This document shows, piece by piece, positions 35,285 through 44,223 of a stretch of DNA of 64,000 bases. The notes beneath the pieces are model-generated. The model was not told the origin of the DNA and ran no database searches. It saw only the letters and a program-made list of their open reading frames with translations. The stretch lies in NCBI GenBank assembly GCA_050248955.1, contig JBFWRK010000002.1, forward strand, positions 310,001-374,000, given 5' to 3'. Each line of letters opens with the position of its first letter. Positions within the stretch are counted from its first letter, which is position 1. A program made the translations under genes and the position numbers. The DNA is from JBFWRK01 sp050248955 (lineage in GTDB: Bacteria; Actinomycetota; Acidimicrobiia; Acidimicrobiales; Ilumatobacteraceae).

Positions 35285-35873
35285 CGACGAGCATCCTCGC
35301 CTCGGGCGGTCCGTCACGGCGGATCGGCTCCTCGGCGTCGTGGAGGACGATCACGCCCGCAGCCGTGAGCGCGGGCGCGAACGCCGGCCACACGGACGCG
35401 GCGACGACCCATGCCACGACCGCGCCCGGACGCAGGATGCGTATGATCTCCGCGATCGCATCCGGACCGACGTGGCCCGACGTGAACGTACCCGCCGACA
35501 CCGACCCGCCGTACGTGCCGGAGGGCAGCGCGAGCGGTGCGCCGAGATCGGCGACGAACAGCTGCCGGTAGGCGTGCTTGGTCTCGGCGACGGCGAGCAT
35601 GTCGGGTGAGATGTCGATGCCGTCGACGGTCGCGAAGCCCTGTTCGCGCAGGCGGATGCCGGCAGCACCGGTCCCGCAGCCGAGGTCGACGACCGGCGCC
35701 GACCGCTCCCGTTGGTGCGCGGCGAACAGCTCGACGATGCGGTCGGTGCCGGTGAACGCGAGCGTTCCGAACACGTCGTCGTCGTAGTCGGCCACCCAGT
35801 CGCGGTAGACGTCGATCGCGTCCGCGGGCGAACGAATCGCACGAGCCCTCGCGATCCGGTCCATCGACGACAT
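35262..35873 (-). CDS. Class I SAM-dependent methyltransferase
   Basis: 203 residues from ATG at 35873. Motif I is VVDLGCGTGAAGIRLREQG, motif II region GIDISPDMLAVAETK, and the post-motif region IIRILRPGAVVAWVV. An N-terminal 35-residue helix (VYRDWVADYDDDVFG) resembles small-molecule methyltransferases of the UbiE/Williams-Beuren type. It starts 17 bases after the NuoF-like gene's stop on the same strand, so it may share its transcript. The in-frame extension upstream is antisense-like low complexity and was left out. Confidence 0.85.
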   Translation of the reverse strand: MSSMDRIARARAIRSPADAIDVYRDWVADYDDDVFGTLAFTGTDRIVELFAAHQRERSAPVVDLGCGTGAAGIRLREQGFATVDGIDISPDMLAVAETKHAYRQLFVADLGAPLALPSGTYGGSVSAGTFTSGHVGPDAIAEIIRILRPGAVVAWVVAASVWPAFAPALTAAGVIVLHDAEEPIRRDGPPEARMLVARLPSGG

Positions 35874-35889
35874 GGCCCCAGCTCCGCCG

Positions 35890-37272
35890 TCAGTCGGCGT
35901 AGGTCCAGTCGGGCCGCTTGCGCTCCTGGCGTTCGTCGTAGGTGACGACGCCATCGACGAGGTCCTTGATCTTCGGCGTCGGGATCTGCTGGCGCTCGGA
36001 ACGGCAGTAGCCCTCGAGATGGGCGGCGACATCCTCGGGGAAGCCACGCAGGATGCTCGAGATCACGTTGCGCTCCTGGACCGGCAGGTAGCAGCGGTTG
36101 CCATCGGCGACGATCCGCAGACGTTCCGCGATCTGTCCGAGATCGGTGTCCTCGCCCTGGCCGGTGCGGATCCGTTCGAGCAGCGCCGTGATCTCCCCGG
36201 TGCCGAGCTTGCACGGCGGGCACTGCCCGCACGACTCGACGTAGAGGAACCCCGAGAGCGTTGCCGCGACCTCGACCATGCACGCGCTGTCGTCGTAGAC
36301 GATGAACCCGCCGGCGCCGAGGCCGGAGCCGACCGCCTCCATCGCCTCGTAGCTGAGGGGTGTGTCCAGTTGGTCAGCGGTGAGCGCGGCGGTCGCGACG
36401 CCGGGGAAGACGGCCTTCACCGACCGGCCGGGCAGCGGTCCGCCACAGTCGGCGATGACCGTCCGCAGCGGCGTGCCCATCGGCACCTCGACGACGCCGG
36501 GACGGCTCACATCGCCGACGATCGTGCACAGCACCGTGCCCGGCGAGTCCGCCGTGCCGACCTCCCGGAACGCGTCGACACCGTGGGCGAGGATCCACGC
36601 CGCCTGGGCGAGGGTCTCGGCGTTGTTGACGAGCGTCGGGTTCGACTCGTGGCGACCCTCGTGACCGGCCTCCACCTCGTGCGCCTGCCAGCCGAGCTGC
36701 GGTGCGGTGGCGAACAGGCCGTGCAGGTACGGCGGCAACCAGCGCGGCAGTGGCTCGTTGCCCTCGATCACCTCGAGCAGTGCCTTCTCCTCGCCGAACA
36801 GGTACTCCTCGGGCCCGGTCACGATCGTGATCGTGATGCCGCCCAGCCACCCCGCAGCCTCGATCTCAGCCAACGCCCGGCGCACCGATGCGAGCTCGGG
36901 CTCGAAGCTCGCCTTCAGCGCGAGGTACGCCTCGCTGGCACCCACCGTCTCCGCTGCGATCAGGAGTCCCTCGATCACCGCGTACGGATTGGCGCGGAGC
37001 AGTGCGCGGTCCTTGAACGTGCCCGGTTCCCCCTCTGCGGCGTTGCAGACCGCGTACCGGGTGCGACCGGTGCCCTCGGCCACGGACCGCCACTTCGTCG
37101 CCGCCGGGAACCCGGCGCCACCACGACCGCGCAGCCCGGCGGCAGCGATCTCGGCGATCGTCTCCTTCGGCCCGACGTGCCGGGCCCCCGACAGGCCCTG
37201 GCCACCGCGGAGCTCGAGGTACGCATCGAGCGACGTCAACGGCGGATCGTGGAGCAAGCGGGGCGTGTTCAC
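35890..37272 (-). CDS. NuoF-like NADH-binding flavoprotein, stand-alone
   Basis: About 460 residues from GTG at 37272 (VNTPRLLHDPPLTSL), preferred because GTG at 37311 lies against a palindromic operator. FMN/NADH motifs are GLRGRGGAGFPAATKW and AVCNAAEGEPGTFKDRALL, with EEYLFGEEKALLEVIEGNEP and an SLBB segment. The 4Fe-4S site is SCGQCPPCKLGTGEI (CxxCxxC) with a later Cys in ADGNRCYLP. In complex I this subunit oxidises NADH, but no other nuo genes are here. It could serve a formate dehydrogenase or another NAD-linked complex. It diverges from the BTAD-kinase fusion. Confidence 0.85.
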   Translation of the reverse strand: MNTPRLLHDPPLTSLDAYLELRGGQGLSGARHVGPKETIAEIAAAGLRGRGGAGFPAATKWRSVAEGTGRTRYAVCNAAEGEPGTFKDRALLRANPYAVIEGLLIAAETVGASEAYLALKASFEPELASVRRALAEIEAAGWLGGITITIVTGPEEYLFGEEKALLEVIEGNEPLPRWLPPYLHGLFATAPQLGWQAHEVEAGHEGRHESNPTLVNNAETLAQAAWILAHGVDAFREVGTADSPGTVLCTIVGDVSRPGVVEVPMGTPLRTVIADCGGPLPGRSVKAVFPGVATAALTADQLDTPLSYEAMEAVGSGLGAGGFIVYDDSACMVEVAATLSGFLYVESCGQCPPCKLGTGEITALLERIRTGQGEDTDLGQIAERLRIVADGNRCYLPVQERNVISSILRGFPEDVAAHLEGYCRSERQQIPTPKIKDLVDGVVTYDERQERKRPDWTYAD

Positions 37273-37315
37273 GAGCGCCCACCATAGGACCGCGCTCTTG
37301 CCCAGGGTCACGGAC

Positions 37316-37339
37316 GCGACTTAAGTCGCACCTAAGTCG
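37316..37339 (+). promoter_or_regulatory. Palindrome plus 11-bp direct repeat, likely regulator site
   Basis: gcgacttaagtcgc is a perfect 14-bp palindrome (37316-37329). Its right half starts a direct repeat: taagtcg (37322-37328), cacc, taagtcg (37333-37339), heptamers one helical turn apart, as bound by SARP/OmpR winged helices. It lies about 70 bases before the fusion gene start and 45 bases before the NuoF-like start on the other strand. The fusion itself has a SARP-type domain, so autoregulation is a natural guess. Confidence 0.55.
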
Positions 37340-37407
37340 CATGGTCCAGGCTCGGGCCACCCAGTGACGTAGCCCCGGAAGCAGGGCTGCCGCCAAGAGG
37401 AGGACGA

Positions 37408-40400
37408 GTGGAGTACCGGGTACTCGGCAAGCTCGAAGTGCTGCGAGACGGCCACCCTGTCGATCTCGGTGCCTTCCGACAGCGTGCGCTGCTCGCCCTG
37501 CTGCTCACGGCGCCGAACTCGGTGTTCTCGACCGATCAGATCATCGACGAGCTCTGGGGCGCCGACGGGGGCGGCGACAAGCAGAACGCGCTCTGGGTGT
37601 ACGTCTCGGGACTGCGCAAGGCGCTCGAGCCGGATCGTGAGAAGCGCTCCGGGGGGTCGATCCTGCTGACGCGCGCACCGGGGTACCTCGTCGAGGCGGC
37701 CCCGGAGGAGATCGACGCTGTCCGCTTCGAGCGGATGGTTGCCGAGGGTCGGGCGCTCGCCGACGTCGACCCGGCGGCTGCGTCGCTCGTGCTCGGCGAG
37801 GCGTTGGCGCTGTGGCGTGGTCGGGCCTTCGAGGACTTCACGTACGAGTCCTTCGCGCAGACCGAGATCGCCCGTCTCGAGGAGCTGCGGCACGAGGCCG
37901 TCGAGGCGCGGATCGATGCCGACCTCGAGCGTGGGATGTCCCGAGGGCTGATCTCCGAGTTGGAGACGCTCGTCCGTCAGCATCCCCTGCGGGAGCGCTT
38001 GACCGGCCAGTTGATGCTCGCGCTCTACCGATCGGCGCGTCAGGCCGACGCGTTGCGCGCGTACCAACTGCTCAAGTCACGGCTCGGCGAGGAGCTCGGC
38101 ATCGAGCCGTCGCCGGCGCTGCGCACGCTCGAGGCGCAGATCGTCACCGGTGACGAAGCGCTCGAGATCCGTACGCGGGCCACGATGCCGGGCTCCGCGG
38201 CAGAACCGGGCCTTGCGGTGCGTGGGTACGAGCTGCGCCAGAAGATCGGGGAAGGGGCGTTCGGGGTGGCCTACCGCGCGTATCAGCCCGCCGTCGGTCG
38301 GGAGGTGGCGATCAAGGTCATCCGGCCGGAGCTCGCCAACGACCCGGGGTTCATCCGTCGCTTCCAGGCCGAAGCGCAACTCGTCGCCCGGCTCGAGCAC
38401 CCCCACATCGTCCCGCTCTACGACTACTGGCGCGAACCCGATGCGGCCTATCTGGTGATGCGCCTGATGCGCGGCGGGAGCTTGGCGAACGTCCTGGAAG
38501 ACCGAGCCCTCAGTCCTGCGCAGACGACCACGATGATCGATCAGCTCGGCAACGCGCTGCAGACAGCGCACCGCTCCGGTGTCGTCCACCGCGACATCAA
38601 ACCGGCCAACATCCTCATCGACGACGAGGGCAACGCCTACCTGTCGGATTTCGGGATCGCCGTCGGCGGGGATGGCGGGACCTCGGACGCCCCGTCCGTC
38701 AGGTCGACGTTGGGTGCTCCGTACGCGTCACCCGAGCAGCTCGATCGCGACGAGGTCACAGCCACGTCGGACATCTACAGCCTCGGCGTCGTCGCCGCGC
38801 AGGCACTCACCGGTCTGCGTGGCGAGGTCGAACAGATCCGCGGAGCACTCCCACCGCCCGTCCTGCGCGTCATCGACCGCGCCACCGACGTCGACGCCGC
38901 CAAGCGCTACCAGAGCGTCGACGCGTTCGTCACGGATCTGCACGAGACGCTGAGCGGGGGCGCCGGGGGCCGCCGGGCAACCAGGCCCGAAGCGGTGGTC
39001 ACGGTCGCGAACCCGTACAAGGGCTTGCGGGCGTTCGACGCTACCGATGCCCTCGACTTCCACGGCAGGGAACGGCTCGTCGAACGGCTCATCGCCCGGC
39101 TCGGCCAGTCCGGGGTCCGCAGCCGATTCATCGCGGTGGTCGGTCCCAGTGGCAGCGGCAAGTCGAGCGTCGTGATGGCGGGGCTGCTCCCGGCGATCCG
39201 CCGTGGGGCGGTTCCCTTGTCGGGTTCGTGGTTCACGATCGAGATGACGCCTGCGCCGCACCCGTTCGAGGAGCTCGAAGACGCAATGCTCGGCATCTCC
39301 GTCGATCCGCCGGCTTCGATGCTCGAACAACTCGCCGGTGAGGAGGGGCTGCAGCGGGCGCTCCACCGGGTGTTGCCGAACGACGGCTCGCAGCTGCTGC
39401 TGGTGATCGACCAGTTCGAGGAGCTGTTCACGCAGGTCGATGCGGCCACCGCGGACCGCTTCCTCGCCACCCTCGTGAGCGCGGTCACCGACGACCGGAG
39501 CCGGGTCCACGTCGTCGTCACGCTCCGCGCCGACTTCTACGACCGACCGCTGCAGCACCGAGGTCTCGGTGAGCTGCTCCGTGAGGGGACCGAGGTCATC
39601 ACCCCGATGACCCCGCACGAGTTGGAGCGTGCGATCACCGGCCCAGCAGAACGGCACGGCATCACGTTCGAGCCGGCGCTCGTGGCCGAGCTGGTCAGGG
39701 AGGTGGTGGACCGCGCCGGCGCACTGCCGCTGCTGCAGTACACGTTGACCGAGCTCTTCGACCGTCGGCACGGCGTCCGGATCGACCACGCCGCCTACGA
39801 GCAGCTCGGCGGTGTGTCGGGCGCTTTGGCGACGCGCGCCGAGGGATTGTTGGCCGGCCTCGGCAACGAGGCGCACGATGTCGCGCGACAGGTCTTGCTG
39901 CGACTCGTGACCTTCGGCGAGGGAGCAGACGAGACTCGTCGCCGGGTGCTCCGGAGCGAGCTCGAGCAGCTCGCCGTCGATCGCGGCATGCTCCGCGCCG
40001 TGCTCGACGCGTTCGGTCGCCACCGCCTGTTGAGCTTCGACCGCGATCCCGTGACGCGAAGCCCGACGGTCGAGATCTCGCACGAAGCGTTGCTCACCGA
40101 GTGGAAGCGGCTGCGCGACTGGATCGACGGCGCGCGGCACGACGTGCGCAACCAACGGCGACTCGCCGAGGCGATGCGCGAGTGGATCGCCGCCGACCGC
40201 GCCGAGACGTACCTCCTGCGTGGCGGCCTCCTCGAACAAGTGCACGGCTGGGCCACGACCACCTCGCTACCGCTGTCCGGCCCGGAACGGGTCTTCCTCG
40301 ATGTCAGCGTCGCCCAACGCGACCGGGAGGTGGAGGAGGTTCGCGCGCGCGAGCTGCGCGCGGTCGCGGCCGAACGCCGCGAGCGGCAACGGGTCCGTCA

Positions 40401-42204
40401 ACTCGTCGGCGTCGGACTCGTGGCTGTCCTCGTGGCCGCGCTCGCCGTCTTCGGCACGGTGCAATGGCGTTCGGCAGCCGATGCGAAGGGGCACGTGGAC
40501 GACCTCCTCAGGGTTGCCGATCTCGTGAACGCCTCGAAGGTAGCCCTCATCGATGATCCGGAGCTCTCGCTGCTGCTCGCAGTGCAGTCCGTGCGCGAAA
40601 CCGTCGATCTCGGGTTCGCAACGGAGGGAGCGGTCGACGCCGTGCACTTCGCGCTCCAGGAGCTCGGCGTGCAGTACGACGTGAGGCGGGACACGCCCAT
40701 TGCCGTCAGATCGGGACCCCGCGGCCTCGTCGGCGTGTATGCCCTGTCCCCGAGCCAGTTGGTGGAGCTCGCCGAATCGGCAGTCGATCGACGGCTCACG
40801 GATGCGGAGTGCGAATCGTTCTTCTCCGGGCCGTGCTCGGCTGGCGTCCAGATCCCGGAGGACCTGCCGTTGCGCGGCGGGTCGGATTCCTATGGCGCGA
40901 GCGATCCTGGCGTGCGAACGCTGGCGGGCACGAGCGTCACCATGGCGGCGAGCACGCTGCGCGACGACGACGGCCTCGTCCGGCAGCTCGAGACCTTCAC
41001 CGACCTCACCGGGATCGAGATCGATCTGGCCCCGAGCGAGACCGAGGACGTCCTGAGCGTCGCGACCGGAGACCTGGACCGCCCCGACGTCGTCGGCTTC
41101 CAGAGTGGCATCCCGACGTGGGCGCAGCCCCGAGCGATCGACATCGGCCAGTTCGTCAACAGCGAGACGTTGCGATCCGACTTCGGCGACTACCTGCTCG
41201 GCGTGGGCACGGTCGGCAGCAGGAGCTCGTCCGGCGACGGAAGCGGGAGCATTCGTGCGATCCCACTGACCATGGACCTGAAGGGCCTGGTGTTCTATCC
41301 GAAGGCCGCGTTCCAGTCGGCGTGGTACGAGGTTCCTTCGAGCTGGGACGAGCTGGTCGCGCTCTCTCGTCAGATCGTGGCCGACGGTGGCACGCCGTGG
41401 TGCTTCGCCTTCGACTCCGGTTCCGCCAGCGGATGGCCTGGTACCGACCTGCTCGAGAGCCTGGTGCTCCGCGTGGGTGGCATCGACACCTACGACGCCT
41501 GGACCGCCGGCGACGTGGGGTTCACGAGCCCGGCCGTGATGGAGGCCGGCCGACTGGCCGACTCCCTCGTCTTCGAGCCCGGCTTCGTCCGCGGCGGCAC
41601 GGCATCGATCAGCCACGAGAGCTTCGACTACCAACTCGTCCACATGCTGAACCGCAACAGAGCGACGGGCGAGACCAAACCGGGTTGCTGGTTGTACCAC
41701 CAGGCCAGCTTCCTGCTCGGGGTGGTTCCGCCAGACACCCGGATCGGTGAGGACCTCGACTTCTTCGTACTTCCTCCGGTCGATCCGAATCAGCCGACCC
41801 CGAGCACCGGTGGCGCGCTGTTCGCATCGGCACTGGTCGACCGCCCCGAGGTTCGGGCGCTCGTGGAGTTCATCGCGAGTCCGGAGTGGGGTGAGATCTG
41901 GGCGACGGACGCGAGCGGCAGCTTCATCTCTGCGAACCGGCGTTTCGACACGTCGAGGTACGCAGACGGCGCGGAGGAACCCGCGGCGGCAGTCCGCACG
42001 GCGATGGCGTCAACGGCGCAGACTGCACTGAGCGCAGGTCTGTGGCGGTACGACGCCTCGGATCTGATGCCCTCCGAGATCGGCGGGACAGCTGGCGATG
42101 GGCCTGGCGCGTTCCTGCAAGGAATGCTCGACTGGGTCGACGGGATCCGCAGTATCGATCAGGTCTTCACCGACATCGATGCGCAGTGGCCCAGACCGAG
42201 CTGA
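37408..42204 (+). CDS. BTAD regulator / Ser-Thr kinase / nSTAND NTPase / solute-binding fusion
   Basis: 1598 residues from GTG at 37408, behind GAGGAGGA. In order: OmpR-type winged helix and BTAD of SARP regulators (1-250; FRQRALLALLLTAPN, AYQLLKSRLGEELGIEPSPA); Ser/Thr kinase (274-520; GEGAFG 281-286, Lys303, HRDIKPAN with Asp396, DFG Asp414); nSTAND1 NTPase (from about 535; NPYKGLRAF, Walker A GPSGSGKS 579-586, Walker B VIDQFEEL with Asp668); one membrane helix at 999-1018; a DPELSLLLAVQSV segment; then an ABC-type solute-binding domain (1175-1598; MDLKGLVFYPKAAFQSAWYE, SSWDELVALSRQI). In the commoner relatives I know, a WD40 propeller follows the TM. Topology puts the binding domain outside. 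It probably senses a solute, perhaps a sugar, and signals inward. Domains are clear; function is inferred. Confidence 0.9.
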   Translation: MEYRVLGKLEVLRDGHPVDLGAFRQRALLALLLTAPNSVFSTDQIIDELWGADGGGDKQNALWVYVSGLRKALEPDREKRSGGSILLTRAPGYLVEAAPEEIDAVRFERMVAEGRALADVDPAAASLVLGEALALWRGRAFEDFTYESFAQTEIARLEELRHEAVEARIDADLERGMSRGLISELETLVRQHPLRERLTGQLMLALYRSARQADALRAYQLLKSRLGEELGIEPSPALRTLEAQIVTGDEALEIRTRATMPGSAAEPGLAVRGYELRQKIGEGAFGVAYRAYQPAVGREVAIKVIRPELANDPGFIRRFQAEAQLVARLEHPHIVPLYDYWREPDAAYLVMRLMRGGSLANVLEDRALSPAQTTTMIDQLGNALQTAHRSGVVHRDIKPANILIDDEGNAYLSDFGIAVGGDGGTSDAPSVRSTLGAPYASPEQLDRDEVTATSDIYSLGVVAAQALTGLRGEVEQIRGALPPPVLRVIDRATDVDAAKRYQSVDAFVTDLHETLSGGAGGRRATRPEAVVTVANPYKGLRAFDATDALDFHGRERLVERLIARLGQSGVRSRFIAVVGPSGSGKSSVVMAGLLPAIRRGAVPLSGSWFTIEMTPAPHPFEELEDAMLGISVDPPASMLEQLAGEEGLQRALHRVLPNDGSQLLLVIDQFEELFTQVDAATADRFLATLVSAVTDDRSRVHVVVTLRADFYDRPLQHRGLGELLREGTEVITPMTPHELERAITGPAERHGITFEPALVAELVREVVDRAGALPLLQYTLTELFDRRHGVRIDHAAYEQLGGVSGALATRAEGLLAGLGNEAHDVARQVLLRLVTFGEGADETRRRVLRSELEQLAVDRGMLRAVLDAFGRHRLLSFDRDPVTRSPTVEISHEALLTEWKRLRDWIDGARHDVRNQRRLAEAMREWIAADRAETYLLRGGLLEQVHGWATTTSLPLSGPERVFLDVSVAQRDREVEEVRARELRAVAAERRERQRVRQLVGVGLVAVLVAALAVFGTVQWRSAADAKGHVDDLLRVADLVNASKVALIDDPELSLLLAVQSVRETVDLGFATEGAVDAVHFALQELGVQYDVRRDTPIAVRSGPRGLVGVYALSPSQLVELAESAVDRRLTDAECESFFSGPCSAGVQIPEDLPLRGGSDSYGASDPGVRTLAGTSVTMAASTLRDDDGLVRQLETFTDLTGIEIDLAPSETEDVLSVATGDLDRPDVVGFQSGIPTWAQPRAIDIGQFVNSETLRSDFGDYLLGVGTVGSRSSSGDGSGSIRAIPLTMDLKGLVFYPKAAFQSAWYEVPSSWDELVALSRQIVADGGTPWCFAFDSGSASGWPGTDLLESLVLRVGGIDTYDAWTAGDVGFTSPAVMEAGRLADSLVFEPGFVRGGTASISHESFDYQLVHMLNRNRATGETKPGCWLYHQASFLLGVVPPDTRIGEDLDFFVLPPVDPNQPTPSTGGALFASALVDRPEVRALVEFIASPEWGEIWATDASGSFISANRRFDTSRYADGAEEPAAAVRTAMASTAQTALSAGLWRYDASDLMPSEIGGTAGDGPGAFLQGMLDWVDGIRSIDQVFTDIDAQWPRPS

Positions 42205-42209
42205 CGTCG

Positions 42210-43583
42210 TCACGCGCGCAGGGTGTGTCGAACCTTGCCGGTGTCGGCGTCGCGTTCGATCGCGTCGACGACGACGACTTCGACCGCACCGGCGGCACCG
42301 GACGCCGACAGGCTCGACGCGACGTCCGTCGCCGCGCGGACGGTGTCGACGGGACCGTTGGCGGCGACCCTGATCGTCAGCCCGGCTTGGCCGACCACGG
42401 TCTGGTGTTCCCGAATCGTCGGGTGCCGGAGCAGTGCCGTGCGAATCGCCAGCGTGTGCACGAGCGTGCCGTCGATCTGCACCACGGTGTCGGTGCGTCC
42501 CGCGAGCGTCGCCCGTTGGTGCCCGTGATGGTCCGCCGCCGGGAGCTGGGTCATTCGGTCGTCGAGCCGATATCGGATCAGCGGTTGTACGGGATTGAAC
42601 AGATTGGTGATCAGGACGTGGTTCGCGGTGGCGCCGACCGGGACCGGCTCGTCGTGCTCGTCGACGAACTCCATGATCACGTAGTCGCTCGCGAAGACGA
42701 ACTCGTCGGTTCCAGGAGGGGCGGTGCCGTGGCAGCCCTCGGACGAACCGAACGAGTTGGAGGGGGCGACGCCGAGCCCGGTCGTGATTCGTGTGGCCAA
42801 CTCGGGCGTCAACTGCTCGCTCGTCACGGTGATCGCGATCGGTGAGATGTCGATTCGCCCAGCCGCCCGCGCATCGGCGATCTCCGCGATCATCGAGGGG
42901 TAACCGACCAGGAGCATCGGCTGCGCGTTCGCGACCCGGCTGAGGATCTCGTCGAACGGCAGGGTCACGGGTGCCCTGGTCAGCGTGGCGATGGGGTCCA
43001 GGAGACGAGCCGTCGCGCCGGTCGCATGGATCGCGGTCGGTGCGGCAACCAGCGCGATCGGGATCCTCATCGGCGGTGGCCAACCGACCATCGAGGCGAC
43101 GTTGGCAAGCCCTGTGCGGAGGACCGCCGAGACATACGGGACGACGGTGTCGCGTGTGTACACGAAGACGCCCCGCTCGCCCGAGCTCCCGCCGGACACG
43201 AGGGTGAGGAACTGGTCGAAGAGGAGGAGAGGCTCTTCGGAAAGCCCTCGGAGATGGTCGTCCACCACCTCGCGTGTCAGACGCTGGTCGGTCACGACCT
43301 CGTCGAACGACTCCATCATGTCCGACTTGGTCATGACCGGGAGGGTTGCGAGATCGTCGAGCGTGAACGTCGTCGGGTCGATGCCCGCCAGCCGCGCGCG
43401 ATGGAAGGCAGAACCCTCGATCGCCGAGGTCAGGAGCCGCTGGAGTTGTTCGTCCTGGTGGACCCGCAGACGATCTGCCGACCAGGTGAGTCGCTCGAAC
43501 TGCGACGGCATGCCCGCCACGAACGCGTCACTGGCGCCGTCGAGCCATGACGTTCCGGTCGCTGGTGCGGATGTGGTGCTCAT
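42210..43583 (-). CDS. PaaK/CapK-like adenylate-forming ligase
   Basis: 457 residues. The ANL-type signatures resemble phenylacetate-CoA ligase: LVSGGSSGERGVFVYTRD (phosphate loop), NSFGSSEGCHG (adenine motif), PLIRYRLDDRM, and a C-terminal domain with DAIERDADTGKVRH. It would activate a carboxylic acid as AMP ester and pass it to CoA or another acceptor. The substrate is unknown; N-terminal residues before 60 are variable. Its ATG overlaps the stop of the TetR gene upstream (ATGA), so the pair is one unit under TetR control. It ends six bases from the giant fusion gene, convergent. Confidence 0.85.
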   Translation of the reverse strand: MSTTSAPATGTSWLDGASDAFVAGMPSQFERLTWSADRLRVHQDEQLQRLLTSAIEGSAFHRARLAGIDPTTFTLDDLATLPVMTKSDMMESFDEVVTDQRLTREVVDDHLRGLSEEPLLLFDQFLTLVSGGSSGERGVFVYTRDTVVPYVSAVLRTGLANVASMVGWPPPMRIPIALVAAPTAIHATGATARLLDPIATLTRAPVTLPFDEILSRVANAQPMLLVGYPSMIAEIADARAAGRIDISPIAITVTSEQLTPELATRITTGLGVAPSNSFGSSEGCHGTAPPGTDEFVFASDYVIMEFVDEHDEPVPVGATANHVLITNLFNPVQPLIRYRLDDRMTQLPAADHHGHQRATLAGRTDTVVQIDGTLVHTLAIRTALLRHPTIREHQTVVGQAGLTIRVAANGPVDTVRAATDVASSLSASGAAGAVEVVVVDAIERDADTGKVRHTLRA

Positions 43584-44194
43584 TCGGTCATCGCTCCTGT
43601 CGATGATCGTCCCCCGAACGCCGTCATCGACGCGACGAACGTTCGAGGGTCGGTATCCGGGTTGGTGAGCAGTTCGAGGACGAGACCCGAACCCCCGCCG
43701 AGGAAGCCGACTGCCAAGTCGGCGAGGTCACCAGGCGTTTCGATGCCGAGCCGCGCGTGGAGGGCGCCGATCAACCGGGCGAGGCCATCGATCGTCTGCT
43801 GGTGGAGCTCGCCGTAGCGGCGGTTGACGTCATCGTTGCGCCAGGCATGCACGCGGAACTCGATCAACGCTGCCTGCCAGGCGATTGACGCCACCGTCTG
43901 GTCGTAGGCGAGCTCGACCAGCTCGGCCGGGTCGGACGAGGCATCGGCGAGCTCGATGAAGTGTGCGAAGGCGTCGTATCGGTGCTCGATGTTGCGCTCG
44001 ATCACCGCCAGGAACAGGTCGTCCTTGCTACCGAACTGGGAGTAGACCGCCCCCTTGGTGAATCCCGCTTCCTCGGCGATCGCGTCGATCGTGGCCCCGT
44101 GGTAGCCGAGACGTTCGAACATCCGGCGGGCGGCGACGAGAAGCGCATCGCGATTGTCCTGAACGATCTGGGCCCGCGTCCGACGCTTCAGCAT
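43580..44194 (-). CDS. TetR-family transcriptional repressor
   Basis: 204 residues. The helix-turn-helix is classic: ARRMFERLGYHGATIDAIAE followed by EAGFTKGAVYSQFGSKDDLF. The ligand domain begins at about residue 75. A 32-bp near-perfect palindrome overlaps its own start codon, so it is self-regulated, and it must also control the ligase gene that overlaps its 3' end. With TACTAT about eight bases before the ATG, the message may be leaderless. Confidence 0.93.
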   Translation of the reverse strand: MLKRRTRAQIVQDNRDALLVAARRMFERLGYHGATIDAIAEEAGFTKGAVYSQFGSKDDLFLAVIERNIEHRYDAFAHFIELADASSDPAELVELAYDQTVASIAWQAALIEFRVHAWRNDDVNRRYGELHQQTIDGLARLIGALHARLGIETPGDLADLAVGFLGGGSGLVLELLTNPDTDPRTFVASMTAFGGRSSTGAMTE

Positions 44195-44223
44195 ACCGAT
44201 AGTATTGGAATACTCTCGGTATG
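44192..44223. promoter_or_regulatory. TetR operator over the start codon
   Basis: cataccgatagtatt (44192-44206), gg, then aatactctcggtatg (44209-44223): arms match at 14 of 15 positions. The left end is the ATG of the TetR gene (cat, 44192-44194), so binding would block both promoter and translation start. Confidence 0.8.
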
